Below, one piece after another: positions 45,560 through 58,540 of a DNA stretch of 64,000 nt. Position 1 is the stretch's first letter, and every line of letters begins with the position of its first letter. The notes beneath the pieces were generated by a model. It was not told where the DNA came from. It searched no databases and was given only the letters and a program-made list of their open reading frames with translations. Made by a program: the position numbers and the translations under genes. This stretch comes from Dipylidium caninum (taxonomy: Eukaryota > Platyhelminthes > Cestoda > Cyclophyllidea > Dipylidiidae), in assembly GCA_017562135.1 (NCBI GenBank), contig QEYB01000397.1, positions 21,096-85,095 on the forward strand, in the 5' to 3' direction.

Positions 45560-48500
45560 ATTACTCGTCTGGCCACCTGCACTGCGGAAAATGTGTATAT
45601 CGAATTCTGTCGTGTGATAATTCACTACATTTATTTACATCCCACCTTAGCCAATGTCACTCACCAAATTTGCTTCAAGGGTTTGGAATGTGTGCGTGGC
45701 ATATTACATGCTGTCTAAGCCTGCTCCACTCCGTCGAAGACATGTTCGCACATCGCCTCAACACCGTTCAGGCCGCATGAGAATAAGCGTAGGTTACAAC
45801 TTGTAACCCACCTCCCCCAGGTCCTTCCTACATCAGCGAAGGGCACCCTTCTCCTCCTCATGCCACAATTTCGTGGAGCTACATTGGGGGAGAAAATGCC
45901 TTAATTAACATCAGCCAGACAGCCAGCCACCCAGCCAGTCTCCTCTTCCACTTCCCTTATCACAATTTCTTACATCTCTGCCCACACCCCTTAAATCTCT
46001 CTCGTCTCTCTTCCCTCTCTCCCACTCCTCTCCCTCTCTCGGCTTATCAAAGTGCTCTTCAGTGCCATCTCCGCCCACTCTCCACAACTTTACTCCACCA
46101 CCATCCCCCAAGACCGCTTTGCCGCAGTTGGCGTAGTGGCTCAATTCCCCGGCTCCGTGCTCATTCCCTATCCTATCCTCCTCCCTGATTTGTGGATATC
46201 AGGACAGGAACTAAAATGGCATGTGTGGGGGAGAGAAGGCGAACGGGAAATGGGAACTAATGCTTACACCTACGATAAGGGCATTTGGCCACTTAACACT
46301 GTAGTGTAATATGTCAACTGACTATGGGTGATGCCAAACTTTTTTACACCTTCTAAGTGGTCCTAACTGATCCACTTCACCCTTTGGCTTTTCCTCCTTC
46401 ATGTTGATTCGAGTTTCCTCCGATCTCGTGACGTGGTTTGATGCTGTCTCGTGTAATGCGATTTGCTTGGTTCTCCAATTTGTTTTCTTGCATGTTTCCC
46501 ACTTCCTCCTAGTCCTACTCCTCTCCCCTCGGTGTTGCTCCACACTCTGCCGGACGAATTTTCTCGACAAGCCACAGCAATGTAGGTGCCGGAGGCGTGC
46601 GGATATGCGCCTCTGCAATGCAGGCAAAACGAGACAAGCAGTGGAGAGCAGTCGAGACGAGGTGAGGACAGGGAGATACGGCTAGATGAGGGGAAATGTG
46701 GGGGAGTAGAGAAGAGAAGAGAAGAGAAGAGGAGAGGAGAGGCGAGAATCGGGAGTAGAGGAGAAAGAAGTACAATTTGCTAGTGACTAACTTCCACAGG
46801 AGCAGTTTACCTTTGTTGACAAGGAATTTCACGGGTTTCATCCTGCTTTCCTTGGTGCAAAACCCGAGCAGAATTGTCTGGAATCCGAAATTTGCTGATG
46901 TGTAAGCCAAGGGATGCCTTAATACGTCTTTTGTGTAAATACCCCTCGTGCTCTTTTTTGTGTAAGTGCTCGTCAGACGTTTTCACGACTTCATAAATCA
47001 TGCTTAACGTAAGGTTATTTAGCCTTTTGAAAAAGTTTACTTATGTCAGAGGTAATTTTTGTTTCTTTTAAGGCTTCTATTTAATATCATAGTCTTGTCG
47101 AAGTGGCTATTCGATTGCGGTGCTGATGTGAGTTATCCTCGGTGGCTGCTGCACTTGCGGCGTTCTTTTGCTGGTTGATAATGTGCCTCTTACCACGGTA
47201 TATGTCGAAAATGTACCACATTATTCTCAGTCCAAGCCTCTGAGGATGTTCCTCGTAGACCGCGCGGCTTGGTAGAAGATGGTCTAGTGCGATTCCATAG
47301 GCTCTCGCGAGGACGTTCTAGGTGTGGGGGCGTGTAGGGCGCGACGAGAAAGAGCCGGTAAGAGTTTTATTTTCAAGTCAGAGGAAGGAGAGGTCTAGAC
47401 GATTCACTAATCGCTAAGCATCCTAACAAAGATGCTTTATTGGCTTCAGTAGCAGACCGAGACCCATCTAGTTACCGAAATAGACAAGGTGAGGGCGAAT
47501 GCGAGGTGCGACGCGAGCCCGTCGGGGAAAGCTGGTGTCAATTCTCTTTTCGAGTAGGAGGGCAGTAGCATGAACTTCCTGAAAAGGCTCACTCCGCTCA
47601 GCCTACGAAATCGTTTGCCTCGTTCCTCAACTTCAGCTGTGAGGAAGGTGCGGACGGATGGGAGAAAAATGAGCTTGGAGGACGGGATTCCGAGCCAGGA
47701 GGATGATTTGGGGAGTTGGACAGGTTGTTGAATACGTTTCAATGGGAAAAAACTGCAGTAGGAATATGCTTCGTATTGGAAGTTAAGAAGACTCCGAGTC
47801 AGCGGATTTGTGGCCGGGTGATAGAGAATGGAATGTGGAAGGCGGAATGTGAGGGAATGTGGCTGTTTCCCGGTGTTCGACTGTGGGTTGAATGTGTTGG
47901 TCACCGCATTGGCGGGCTGCGGCTACGTCTTCGCCTATTCCTTCACTGCTTTCCTCCACTATCTTTACCACCTAGACTATCATCGAAATTTGTAGTCCGG
48001 CAGTACTTCAACTTATCGTCATCACTGATTCACCGTGTCTGAGATGGATTTACAATCACCGCGACACAAATTTTTGTCAAATCACTAGTAAAATGAAGCA
48101 ACAGCATCTACCACTAACGTGGTGGCCCACACGAGGAAAGGGTGCATGTCCACACACATACTGCACGCATGATACCGTGGCCCAGCAGTTTCGGCTGTGA
48201 TGCTCTCAGACGGTCAACAGTTCTCCCTGCCGGCCTCTGGCCTCACTGCCAAGTTTCCCTCGCCTTTTGTGAGGGTTCTGGACTCAATGACAAGTGACAA
48301 CTAAGTGGGTCCGACATGCCGTCGCAGCCAACCTAGTTTCCCTCACACACACGCCGCAGGACAATGATTTCGTTTAACGCCGCTTCTCATTGCTGGTGAA
48401 TATCTGTGATCCGCGGTCAATCCTGCTAAGTAAAATGGAAATCATCGTTGCCTGGATTCGTCGACGACGAACACGAATTAAATGTCTGTTCATTAATTCA

Positions 48501-50030
48501 ACTTCCATCGGTATTAAACGACTTCATCTTATTTCACGGCCGCCATAAGTGTGCCTTTGTGAAGCACCTCGACGTCCAGCGTTGTGGCACGAGGCGGATA
48601 TGCTGCACGTTGGACGGACACTGTGCAGTAAAGTAAGTGGGTAAACCCCTGAAAAATTATTCCAGCACTATAATTGTTCCAGGCTATCACTCAAATAAAC
48701 GATTTTTCCAGGAAGTGGCATTGCATAGTGTGTGTTAACCAGTTGAAGGTCATTTCATTCGAATTTATTGATACGACAATTCATGTTGGAGGTCGGATGG
48801 CAGACTGGAATTTGAAAAAATAAGAAGCATGATGACACCTATCTGTGCGCCACAATTTTGAAGACTTGAAACAAGAATCTTAACTGACTTGGAGTACTAT
48901 TTCGAGGATATTGCTTTGCATTTGTCAAGTTCCACTTTTCGTGAATTGGGGAGCACTTTGTTTAAAGATGTATAAGAGCCGACATTCGGCATCAGCCCGA
49001 GTTAGACTCGACCCACTGGCGCCTACGTGCTGCTTGATGAAAAAGCGGATTTAGTGGTGGAGAACTAGTCGCGGACCCTTCCATCAACCGACCAGTCCAT
49101 TTGTGTGTGGTGGTCGGTCAAACCAGACAAGCGTCCAAAATCTCCACTTTAGCCTGAAACCTCCGTGCATAACCGCGTTTCTTCTGCAGAAGAGTCGAGG
49201 GGTCGTTTGCAAAATATTTAAGTGCCTTAAATGATGTCACTGAATGAGGAGGAGTTAGGCAGTTTCTACGAGTTGGGAAGGAAATGAAAGGGGCAGGTAG
49301 GTGCGTGGAAGAGTCGAAGGAACGGCGGGACGAGTAGGCTCTAATGACTTGAGATTCTTTCCCCCACCCGAAAATCTGTGTTCTCTTAGCCCAACACGGC
49401 CCAGCACTAAAACTATCGACATGTAGCTTTCTCCCAGCATGAGAGGAAGCGTGGCAAGATTGACAGGATGAAGTGAAGATGTGTAGTTGCAGAAATTTTG
49501 CCAGCCGAGACAACATTCATGACTTTACGTGGCGTGGCATAAAGTCCACTCTAGAAAACCTAATGTCACGGGCGAATGTTCAACATCTTTACGAACTATG
49601 ACGAGGAGACATACTCGAGGTGGCATGGCAGGAGGAGCCTGGTCGAACGCGTACTGTTATTAGTGGAAGGCGTCTCGTGATGGTGTACTTGTGAGTGAAG
49701 TCTGATGAACTGCGAGATCCAATGGAATTGAACTAGAACATCTCTCCGCCTAAGCCACCCGGTCTACAGGGAGCATCTTCAGAGGCTTGAACTGCGGCTT
49801 ATGTGGTGGATTGGTGACATGCACTATGGTCAATTGATGAGTGGAAGCCTTGAAGCATCTCTGTTTCCAGTACCTACCTGTAACCGGAAAGATCTGTCAC
49901 ATGTTACAGCATACAATCCGGCATAACGGCGTCCTCTGGGTCCACACGAGAAGACTTTGAATAGCATAAGTTTTTCTTTTGCCTCCGCAATGAGTGCACA
50001 CTCTAGCTTGCCAGTGGAGTCTATTCCAAA
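45560..50030. other. Gene-poor region with purine-rich repeats
   Basis: Holds the 46.5-46.76 kb repeat (R5) with its GAGAA tract. Frames at 47446-47904 and 49118-49516 (minus) are long, but no splice partners or family motifs were seen. Confidence 0.4.
46500..46760. repeat. Repeat R5, copy 1 (with GAGAA pentamer tract)
   Basis: Inverted relative to 58290-58540. Shared order: a cactctgccggac/cactctcccgcac block, a ccacagcaa block, ggaggcg, then tctgcaatgcaggcaa/tctacaatgcagacaa, and a purine-rich GAGA tract (46708-46745 here, about five GAGAA units then GGAGA units). Confidence 0.6.
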
Positions 50031-50039
50031 ACAAGTGGA

Positions 50040-50420
50040 GTCCGTGGCTGGAAGGAGCAAGAGTGAATAGCAATTGATAGGTGACGGTCTGTTGAACGAC
50101 CATATCGTCCGTGCCTACTAGAGTGCGCATCGTCGTCCAAGCAATTTTGTGCCGCCGGGTGAGGATGTCACCATTCACTGACATCCCCATTAGATCGACG
50201 CGAACTCTGATGGTTTCCGATTGCACGTGAACGACAGTCCGCAGCTGTAAGCAGACATTACCCAAATAATGTAAAGCTACGCACAAGCGAAAACTTCCGA
50301 CTATAGTTTACTTCGAGGGGAGGTGAAGCGAAAGGAGAAATTGAAACGGGACGTCCCGAAACTGATTAGGTGATTTATAGGGAAGAAGTGACATTAGCGA
50401 CGCAAGAACCGTGAAGGCAT
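50040..50420. repeat. Local direct repeat R3, copy 1
   Basis: Aligns with 52212-52605: agcaattgataggtgacgg/agcagttgatagatgacga, then ctgacatccccatta/atgacatccccatta, gatcgacgcg/actcgacgcc, and finally ggtgaagcgaaagg/agatgaagtggaagg and gaaacgggac/ccaacgggac. About 2.2 kb apart, same orientation. Confidence 0.7.
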
Positions 50421-50760
50421 ATTTCCAACGCAGGTGTTTGGGAAGGGGCCACGAGCGAGATCGCTCATGAGAGAAAATAGGTGTACATCTGCGAACTCAG
50501 CTCTCAAGCTGGGCAAATGTTGCAGGCGGTGCATGCGACATCGTCGTACGACACCGTAAATTACTGTTTGTGGGATAGCAGTCCCGTATTGTCAAACGCG
50601 TCAGACAGAATAAGACTATTACGACATTTGATGCAACCGAAGAGTTTTCTACTCCCTCGTTTAAAAAAGGGGCAGAATGAGGAGCAATGGATCGTATATC
50701 GGAATCATCCCTCAACGTCACTTCGGATGTCACTTTTTCACTGTTGTCCTCTAGGTGGCA

Positions 50761-50985
50761 GTCCTTTATCGGTCTCCACATTTCCATCTAGAGATAACTT
50801 CGTAGTCAGTACTTCCACACTGCCTTTCCGTTGATCAGTTCGTGTTACATGGGTAAATGGTATCTTATTCCATCCAGGACCTACAAAGGTAAACAGCAAC
50901 AACGACAAAGCCACACCGTCAGGCACGTCATGCCCAAGTGTCTCATGTGAAATAACAGCATTGACGGATTGGTGATTTGGACTTA
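50761..50985. repeat. Dispersed repeat R1, copy 2
   Basis: Partner of 10031-10310, same orientation, with the same order of conserved blocks and a deletion in the middle. It lies between R3 copies (50040-50420 and 52212-52605). Confidence 0.65.
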
Positions 50986-52211
50986 AGCCTAGCGTTCTTA
51001 CGTGCATGATACAAGGACTTGAGAGTGCCAAAATGTTGAGTATAGCCTAAGCATGAACCAGAGATGATCAAATAAGCAAAGTAAACAATGAAACACCAAT
51101 AATAAAGGACTAATGAAAGTATGAACAAGCTTAAATATGTCACATAAGCAAAAGGTAGCAGGCAAAATGTCAATCTGCAGTAATGTGCGCCAACTGGAGT
51201 GTTGTAGGAGACGGTATTACTCTTCCTTATCAAATGCTGATTGACTGCATTGTCGGCCGCACCTTTTATATATAACTTTAAAAATAATCAAGAGGGTATT
51301 GCGCTCGTCATCAAAATATCCTACTTCTAACAAATCCACTGCAGCTGATAAGATGTGATGTCAACCCCGAAAAGAAGAAATTTTCGCCCCTAATCCAATC
51401 ACTGACGGAAAAGCCGACGAAGTATACAACAATGTCCTAATACAAATAAACTAGCCAGCGCTTATTTATTTATTTCATTTAGTAATAAGGGCGCAAAAAC
51501 ATCTAACTCCAAACAATAAACAAATAATACAATATTATTTCATTTGTAACTGGCTAAATGGCAACAAAAACTACACCCCTATCAAACCTTCCTTCACAAG
51601 AAAACCGCAAATAAATATAAGAACAGTAATTGTAGCTTCAGCACGAACCATAGGTAATCATCACGTAGGCAAACGAAATAAGGCAATTTCAGCACAAAAC
51701 ATGTTGCTCGCTTCAAGTTAAGACTTCCATTTTTCACCCATACTTTGACATGAGAAACCACAAGGGGTAACTTCCCCAATATCTTATTCTTACGATTAAC
51801 TAGTGAACATAAGGCTTTCTAAACCCACGTGGCTCCTCTCATCACCTGGTACAGGACGTCGTCCATTTCTCTGACTCATGTAACTGTTGACAGTTATGGA
51901 AGTTATTCTGCCAATCTGTGTGCCTTTTAGGGTGCAAAATTGTTCCCCTTCTTCCTTTATTACAACTTTCCTGCTTCATTTCTTTTTTAATGTGCGTCAA
52001 ATCTGAACAACATGGTCGGCGTAGAACGCGGTTTGCTTATACATGTAATGAGAATGTTTCGGAGGCTTCATAATACCTGCATTCGTTGTGTGTAAACATT
52101 GCTTGGTTACCATATTCACCTCTCGACACTACTTGAATCCACTAAGTGTGTGCACACATTGATATCTAGAGGTGAGGTATACCAATTGAGTCTATTCGAG
52201 AGCACGGGGAA

Positions 52212-52605
52212 TCTGTGGCAGGCAGCAGTAGGCCAAGAAGTGTGCGTAGCAGTTGATAGATGACGATGTGTTGAACGATGATATTGTCAATGCCTACCCG
52301 AGTGTATCATCGTCCGAACACTTTTGCGTCGCATGCTTAGGGATGTCGTTATTCCATGACATCCCCATTAACTCGACGCCCGTGAACGGAAGTGTCAATG
52401 AGAGCCCGTATCTGCAAGTACGCATTGACCAAATATTGTGAAATTGCACACATTCGCTGACTTCCTTTTATATTCAAGGTGAGATGAAGTGGAAGGGAAA
52501 GAAAATTCCAACGGGACCCCGCGATAATGCGGGGGTGATTTAAAGAGAAACGAGGTATTAAATATGGATGTGAAAGAAATCGCTGAAGCTCGCAGAACCG
52601 GTGAC
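52212..52605. repeat. Local direct repeat R3, copy 2
   Basis: Partner of 50040-50420. The frame 52253-52441 seen here has no counterpart frame in copy 1, so it is unlikely to be coding. Confidence 0.7.
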
Positions 52606-55600
52606 ATCCTCATTTCACTCTGGCAGCTCATGATGTGTGCGATCGAGGTTAGAGGACGCCACTTACACATGACATTAACCCCACTCGACGATTTAACAGG
52701 CCTATGTGGGAAAAAGTGCTGAGTATTAATTTTCCAATTTTCTTCATCCGCCTGATTTTTCAAAAGGGTTCATTCTAATAAAGGGTTTTGTGGGTGGAGA
52801 CGAGATCTACTGAGGGCGCTAAGCAGGCATAATTCACATCGTAATCACTTTCTGTTACCTCAAAGAAGCGATACATTTTTTCGTAGGCTTGTCTTTCCTT
52901 TCTGTCCCTATTTTTTGTGCAGATTTTCTTCGTACCTTCTTCGTTTGATAAATCTTCGGGGCGATGGTTGTCATCATCGGGGAGAGATTCCGACAGTAGA
53001 AGATTCCGCCAATGGTTAGCTGCGAAGGTAAATGCTGGTCAGCGAGGAACTAGCGAGGAACGCACTCTCCACATTGCGAGGACAGTCGCGCGTACCGTTC
53101 TTCTCAACCGAATTTTATAGTTTCGTGTTGAGTCCACTTAACTGCAACTCGTCCACGGAATGACTTTTGTTTAAGTTGAGCTCATCAAACTGTCATTCAT
53201 CCACCCAATGATCTCTGCTCGCACGTAAAACCGACTTCCCCACAGTGACCACCCATCTACTTGGGGTTGGCATGCGTTTCCTCTCTTCCCTTGATCGCCT
53301 GCCGAAATGCCTTTTACCGCTCTAATGCACTAAGTCGACTCGAGTGATGTCATCTTGGGAATTGAAATAGCACTAATATTTCTGTGCACCGAGAGGAGTG
53401 AATCAGACTTGGTAAGATTCCACGCACAGATGGGTTGGCTCTCGTTCGTCCGTGATCGCCATGATGAGTGACATCTCGTAGGCGGTTGTGTGGGCATGGG
53501 TTGACAGTTGAGACAGAATAGCTAGTTGGTGACTAGCCACAAATCATTCCGTTCTCCGAGAGTAGCGGTAGCGTAATTCCTAGATAAGTCATGTTTGGTG
53601 GAAACCTGAGATGGAAAGAAGTTCTTCAAGAAAACGCACATTCCTTGAGTCGTTTAGCAACATCAGGTACACCCAACAAATCATGTCTAACAAAACGAAA
53701 TACAAACTTTCGGACAAAAACAGTGTAAATCATACTTGGAGGAAATGAGATGAAATAATTTGGGATGACATTGTGAGGTCGACCTCGGTAGCCACCGTCT
53801 AGCAGTGGACGTTATCTCATCGAGACATCTCACACCCATTATTCACATGCGATGCTATGGGACGGTCGTACGAAGCGCACGGTGCGAAGTCATGACGGAT
53901 CTTTTCTTGCTCCATGGTTCCCTGACGGGGATGATGGTTGTTTCCACAGACCCAACGGTTAGTCGTGTGATAAGTGAGAGTCAGTCGTTCTTGCCTCTAG
54001 TCTATGCGTACCACATGTCGCATAATAATGAGAAGGTTTTCTCTGAGGACGTCATGTTCAGCGCCGATTGTCAAGACACCATTATGAGGATGACGCTTAG
54101 GTACAAGGATCCGCCTTTTCACCAAGCCTACCAGCACCATGGGTTCCACCAATGCCAGAGACAAGTGACTCCCGTGCCAATCAACATGGGACAGGATCAA
54201 AAACCGCAACAGAATGTGTACGCGAGCTTGTTTCCACCTCCTTCTAAACCAACATAGTCACAGGTTAGAAGACTTTAACGATCACCTTTAGAAATTTCGC
54301 TGATGTTAACCTTGTTGAGTTAGGAGTGAAAGACTGGGAAGAGATTTATTTGTCGAACATGAGAGTTCAACCGCACGATCGACTGTGTCTAACTAAGGAA
54401 CCGGCCAGCTTCAAACAATGTTAGTTTCATCATATTTTGGGCATACTCTATACGCACGTGAGGCAGTGCCGACACTCTAAATATTTCGCCGTCCTCAAAT
54501 GATCAACACATATCATATGAGGAAAGACAGCAGATGCAACCTGTCAACCCTCTCCACGTGAATGTGTATCCAGCTGCTTTGTCTTCACCTGAGAGCGCCT
54601 TGGCTACTGGTGGGCAGTAGAGGGACAGGTGAACAGCACTGCGATGACTCGTACTTACGCGAGTGCTGTGCAAGTGCGTTTGAGTAGTGTTGGCGAAGCG
54701 GTGCTCGAAAGATTCGGCATGCTGAGTAGACTTCGATGAATGCTGTTCTCTAAAATGGCGCAGTCTTTCCCTCCGTATGACTCGGCGGATCTTGCGCCCT
54801 CTGTGGTGTCGATCAGGCAGTGCTACTTAGCAGAGGTCCAAGCGGATGGACATCGCAGCTTGGACACCGGCCGCTTTCTCAACCATCCCAATTGCAACAG
54901 CCTCTTCCTACTCGCCTTTTATGCTACCATTTGTCGCGTTACTCGAGACAGAATTAAACTTTCCATGCACTAACTTTCGTTCGTTTTTCCTATTCGTTCA
55001 GGCATGCTGAAGTAGAATGCAGCAGTCGGAAGGCGACCGAGGGCACCTTCACTGGCGCATTAGTCAACGGCCAACTTGGCAACTTAAGCCTTCTGTTTAT
55101 CGTCCGCCTTTCCTATCTGTCCTACTTCACCAATGAACATGACAACAGCATTTAGAAGAAGAGACGAAGTGTTTCAGAGGCACAAGTGGAAGGAGGCACG
55201 TTTACTTCGCACTCAACTGCGCACCTCCTTCATCTACCAATCTGCTCTGGTTGGCCATACGATTGATGCAATGGTAGAGAGCAGTCCGATCGGCCTATCG
55301 GCTGCCGACCGCTCGCATTGGGGATTAATCGCCCTGCCAGCATCATTACACTCACTGCACAGTCACGTCTTCGCCAAGTGAAAAGTGTAGTCATGCGGAG
55401 ACTGCGGGTGGGCGTGTGCCTTCTACTGTTCAATATCACCGGGGCGTAAGAACGAGAGGAAAGTACGAAAAGAAGGCAGTCAGAGCACGAGACCGTGGTG
55501 GGGTTGGCGCATCTCATCGTGACCAAATGGCCTCGAGAGCAGTTTAATGCCAACTGAATAAAACATTAAACTTTACAGATGACAGCAGGAGCACGTCCAA

Positions 55601-57759
55601 CCGTGATGAACCGCTCGATGTCCCTCCACAAATCTACAGCGCCAAATAGCGATGTGGAATGAGACCTTTGCGACTACCTGACATTTTTTCGTGTCACGAG
55701 CAGATGGTCAGCTACGTGACATGTCGGTGAAATGGCAATCGGGACAAGCACCAAGCAGAACTGTGCACCTGCACCTAGCAGCAAAGGAGCACCTCTCTGT
55801 CGCTCAATGCTTTGAACAGGCACAAATTCTGGCCCTGGGCTGGCATCCCTGGCTCAGCACTCATCCTCGTCCTGTCGGTTTTGTCGCATATTCTTTGATA
55901 GGCGTTGGTCATTGCCACGGTGTGACGCCTATACGTGACCTGTCAACTTTCCTCTCTCATACGTGTCAAAAAAGTATGATCTTGCAGGAGAAACAACACA
56001 CCAGTATGTCCAGCATTTGCACGAGTTTCAGTCAACGTTGCGTCTTTACGTAGTAGTTTCGAGGAGCAAAATCGTTCACTCTGGCACGTTCGGAGCCAAG
56101 TTGTAGTCAGCTATACGCTCTCCTGCCTGTTATTTGTGAAAGATCACCCATTTTTCAGCTCGCACTCAATTGTCTTTGTGGCCACTCGGTTGGAGAATAA
56201 GGAACAACCACCTATCTTCGGCCTCATCCTCGCAATTTCTTTTTCCCGCATTCGGTCCTCATCCTTACCCCACGTCGCCGGACTTATTGACATAGATTTG
56301 TGCACAGCACACGCTCTCTAAAGCTTACATTCATTCAATCAATCACTCCTCTCGCCCTCAAAATCCGCTGAATCCTATGATAACTGCCCACTTCCCAGAT
56401 TCCTTGCCTCTTCTTCTCTCTCGTCAAAGGGTGCTTGTGAAGTATGGTGAACTCCACACTCGCTTCCACCGCCGTGCCGGAGAGGACATGCACGTCCAAC
56501 GTGCCTACTCAGTCAATTTAACGGAACCTCCCATGTTCGACCAACCCCGTGCTCCATCTTCGAAGAAAGTATTTAAGGTGACAGTGTAAAGCACGCGGGC
56601 ACTCCGATTCGAACGAAACTGAGTGTCTTACATGCGAGCAGCATCTACACTGTTGGTGGTTATGAGTGCAGCAATGAGAGTGGCCAAGGTTGAAGAAGAA
56701 TATGCCATGTGTCACCTCAAACGTTCGATGTCCAGTCCGGAGGAGAAGGGAACTCGTGCAGGTGTGCCTCTTGAAGTAAAAGATCACCCTGGCTGCTAGT
56801 TTGACAGTTTCGAAATGCTCATTTTTGTTTAGTTCTTGTTCAGTTGCGTCTGAGAAACACACGTTGTCAAGTGAGTTCAAAATTCTTACTAATAAATTTA
56901 GAATGAAATTGTGCATTTGCGACGAAGTGTGTGAAGTGATTCGTTGCACACAAGTTGCCGGACTTCACCAGTTTGGCGGTGCCGAGGAGTCCCACCTGAT
57001 CGGTGGGTGCTAGAAACTGATGCAGGCAGAGGGGAATGAGGGGATATTGAGTGCTCTGCATATCCTCCATCGCCAAACACCTCGAATCCCTATGTCCGTC
57101 AACTGGGTGTTGGTCGACCTCATGTTGGCATCGCTTCTACCGTGGACGTTTCGGCTTTATCAAACGATGCAGTGGCTGAGCAGAGGCATTAACTGGGAGG
57201 TAGATGACTGGAGTCGAATGAGAGAGGTGGGAGCAGAATGAAGCAGAATGTGCTGTTTGCAGTGAGTGCTGTTACAAATGAACTCCTCTGCAAACAAGAA
57301 TTTTACCACATTCTCCATATTCACCCGGCCCCTCCTCGACTAGCTATCACTTTCCCTTGATTAGGGCATAATTTTATAATGAACAGTTGCTACAATAACA
57401 AAGTGTAATTATCAAAATCTTTCAACCAGTTACTAATCTGCAAGTATAGGGTTTCTGGAAGTCGACAGACCCGCTAGCTGTTCTGGCGGTCAACGGACGT
57501 GGACAACGATTGTCTGTCCGTCAGTGAAGAAGAACTGGGGTCCATCAAAAGCTTCGTGTGTGGACAATCGTACAACTGCTGAGAAGGAAGACACGGCAAG
57601 TAAAGAGGGCGAGGAGAAGGTCGACCTTAACCAAAGGCCTAAAGTGGTTTGTGAGGAAGACGATTGCTGAAAGCTTGGACGGAGTTTGTAAGTGGACGAG
57701 AGGTGATTCGTACTCAGGTACACTGTGGCATAATTGAAAGTCGCTCGTTCTTCTCCACC

Positions 57760-57778
57760 GGGGTGGGGTGGGGCGGGG
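57760..57778 (+). other. G-quadruplex motif
   Basis: Four runs of four G separated by single bases (GGGGTGGGGTGGGGCGGGG). This is an ideal short-loop G4 sequence on the plus strand, with no gene assigned nearby. Confidence 0.85.
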
Positions 57779-58289
57779 CGGAGTGAGTGGGGATGCAACG
57801 TCAAAAGGGGAGAGAAGGAAGTCGACTTGCTAATTGACCAGTGATTGTTTTTTTCATGCCGACCAGTCGCTTGCAACAGTGGAATATTCGTATGTCGAAT
57901 AAAAATTGTGAACTGCCATCTAGAAAGGAATTCAGCCGCCAAGCCTTGCACACCATCGACAGCGTTGAGCACATTTTATCGTAAAGTCGATTTGGAGGCG
58001 AAAATCATCGCCATCGCTGTTAATTGGAGAGCCTCGCCTCTGGGTAGGGAGGACGGTGGGGCAGTGGGCGATGGTGGCACTCAGAAAATGGATGAGGTGG
58101 AGTCGGAGCGGTGGGGAAAGCTTTCGTTATCCCTAATGGCGATATCGGGGCTGGAGGTGGATGTGGAGGGGGACGAGCAGGAGCAGAGGAATTCCACAAG
58201 CCGGGATTTTCCCGTCACTCTTTGACGAGGTGGCCATTCTCTCCATGGATGTCCGGTCGAGCAACAGACAAACTTCTCCTCGCAAAGTG

Positions 58290-58540
58290 AGTCGCGCTCA
58301 AATTGCATTTCTTCTCTCCTCTCCTCTCGCCTCCTCTCGTCTTCTCCCTTCTCATCGCCAATCCTCGTGACTCTTCGCTTCCTGTTGTCTGCATTGTAGA
58401 AGCACATAGCTTCCCGCCTCCTGTGCTCCTTTTGCTGTGGACTGCCCAGCAAATGCGTGCGGGAGAGTGGGGAGCAAACACAGAACGAGGAACAAAAGGA
58501 GAAAAAATTGAACAAAGTTAAGGCCATACTCTCTTTCTCT
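58290..58540. repeat. Repeat R5, copy 2 (inverted)
   Basis: Reverse-complement partner of 46500-46760, with the purine tract appearing here as tctcctctcctctcgcctcc on the plus strand. Confidence 0.6.

Noticed and set aside
46586..46783. Glu/Arg-rich frame
   Set aside because: Produced by the GAGAA purine tract of repeat R5.
49700..49770. Minus-strand segment with GTGGCTTAGGCGGAGAG and AGTTCAATTCC, like pol III A and B boxes
   Set aside because: Spacing is roughly right, but no cloverleaf could be folded. At most a tRNA-derived SINE head, not supported by a second copy.
53805..54257. 150-codon plus-strand open frame ending in a Gln/Pro-rich stretch
   Set aside because: Starts well and is long for the region, but no splice signals, domain or repeat partner was found. 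Kept only as a possibility.
54740..54973. AEVQADG string similar to the AEVQM start of exon c
   Set aside because: Similarity ends after seven residues and neighbouring exons are absent.
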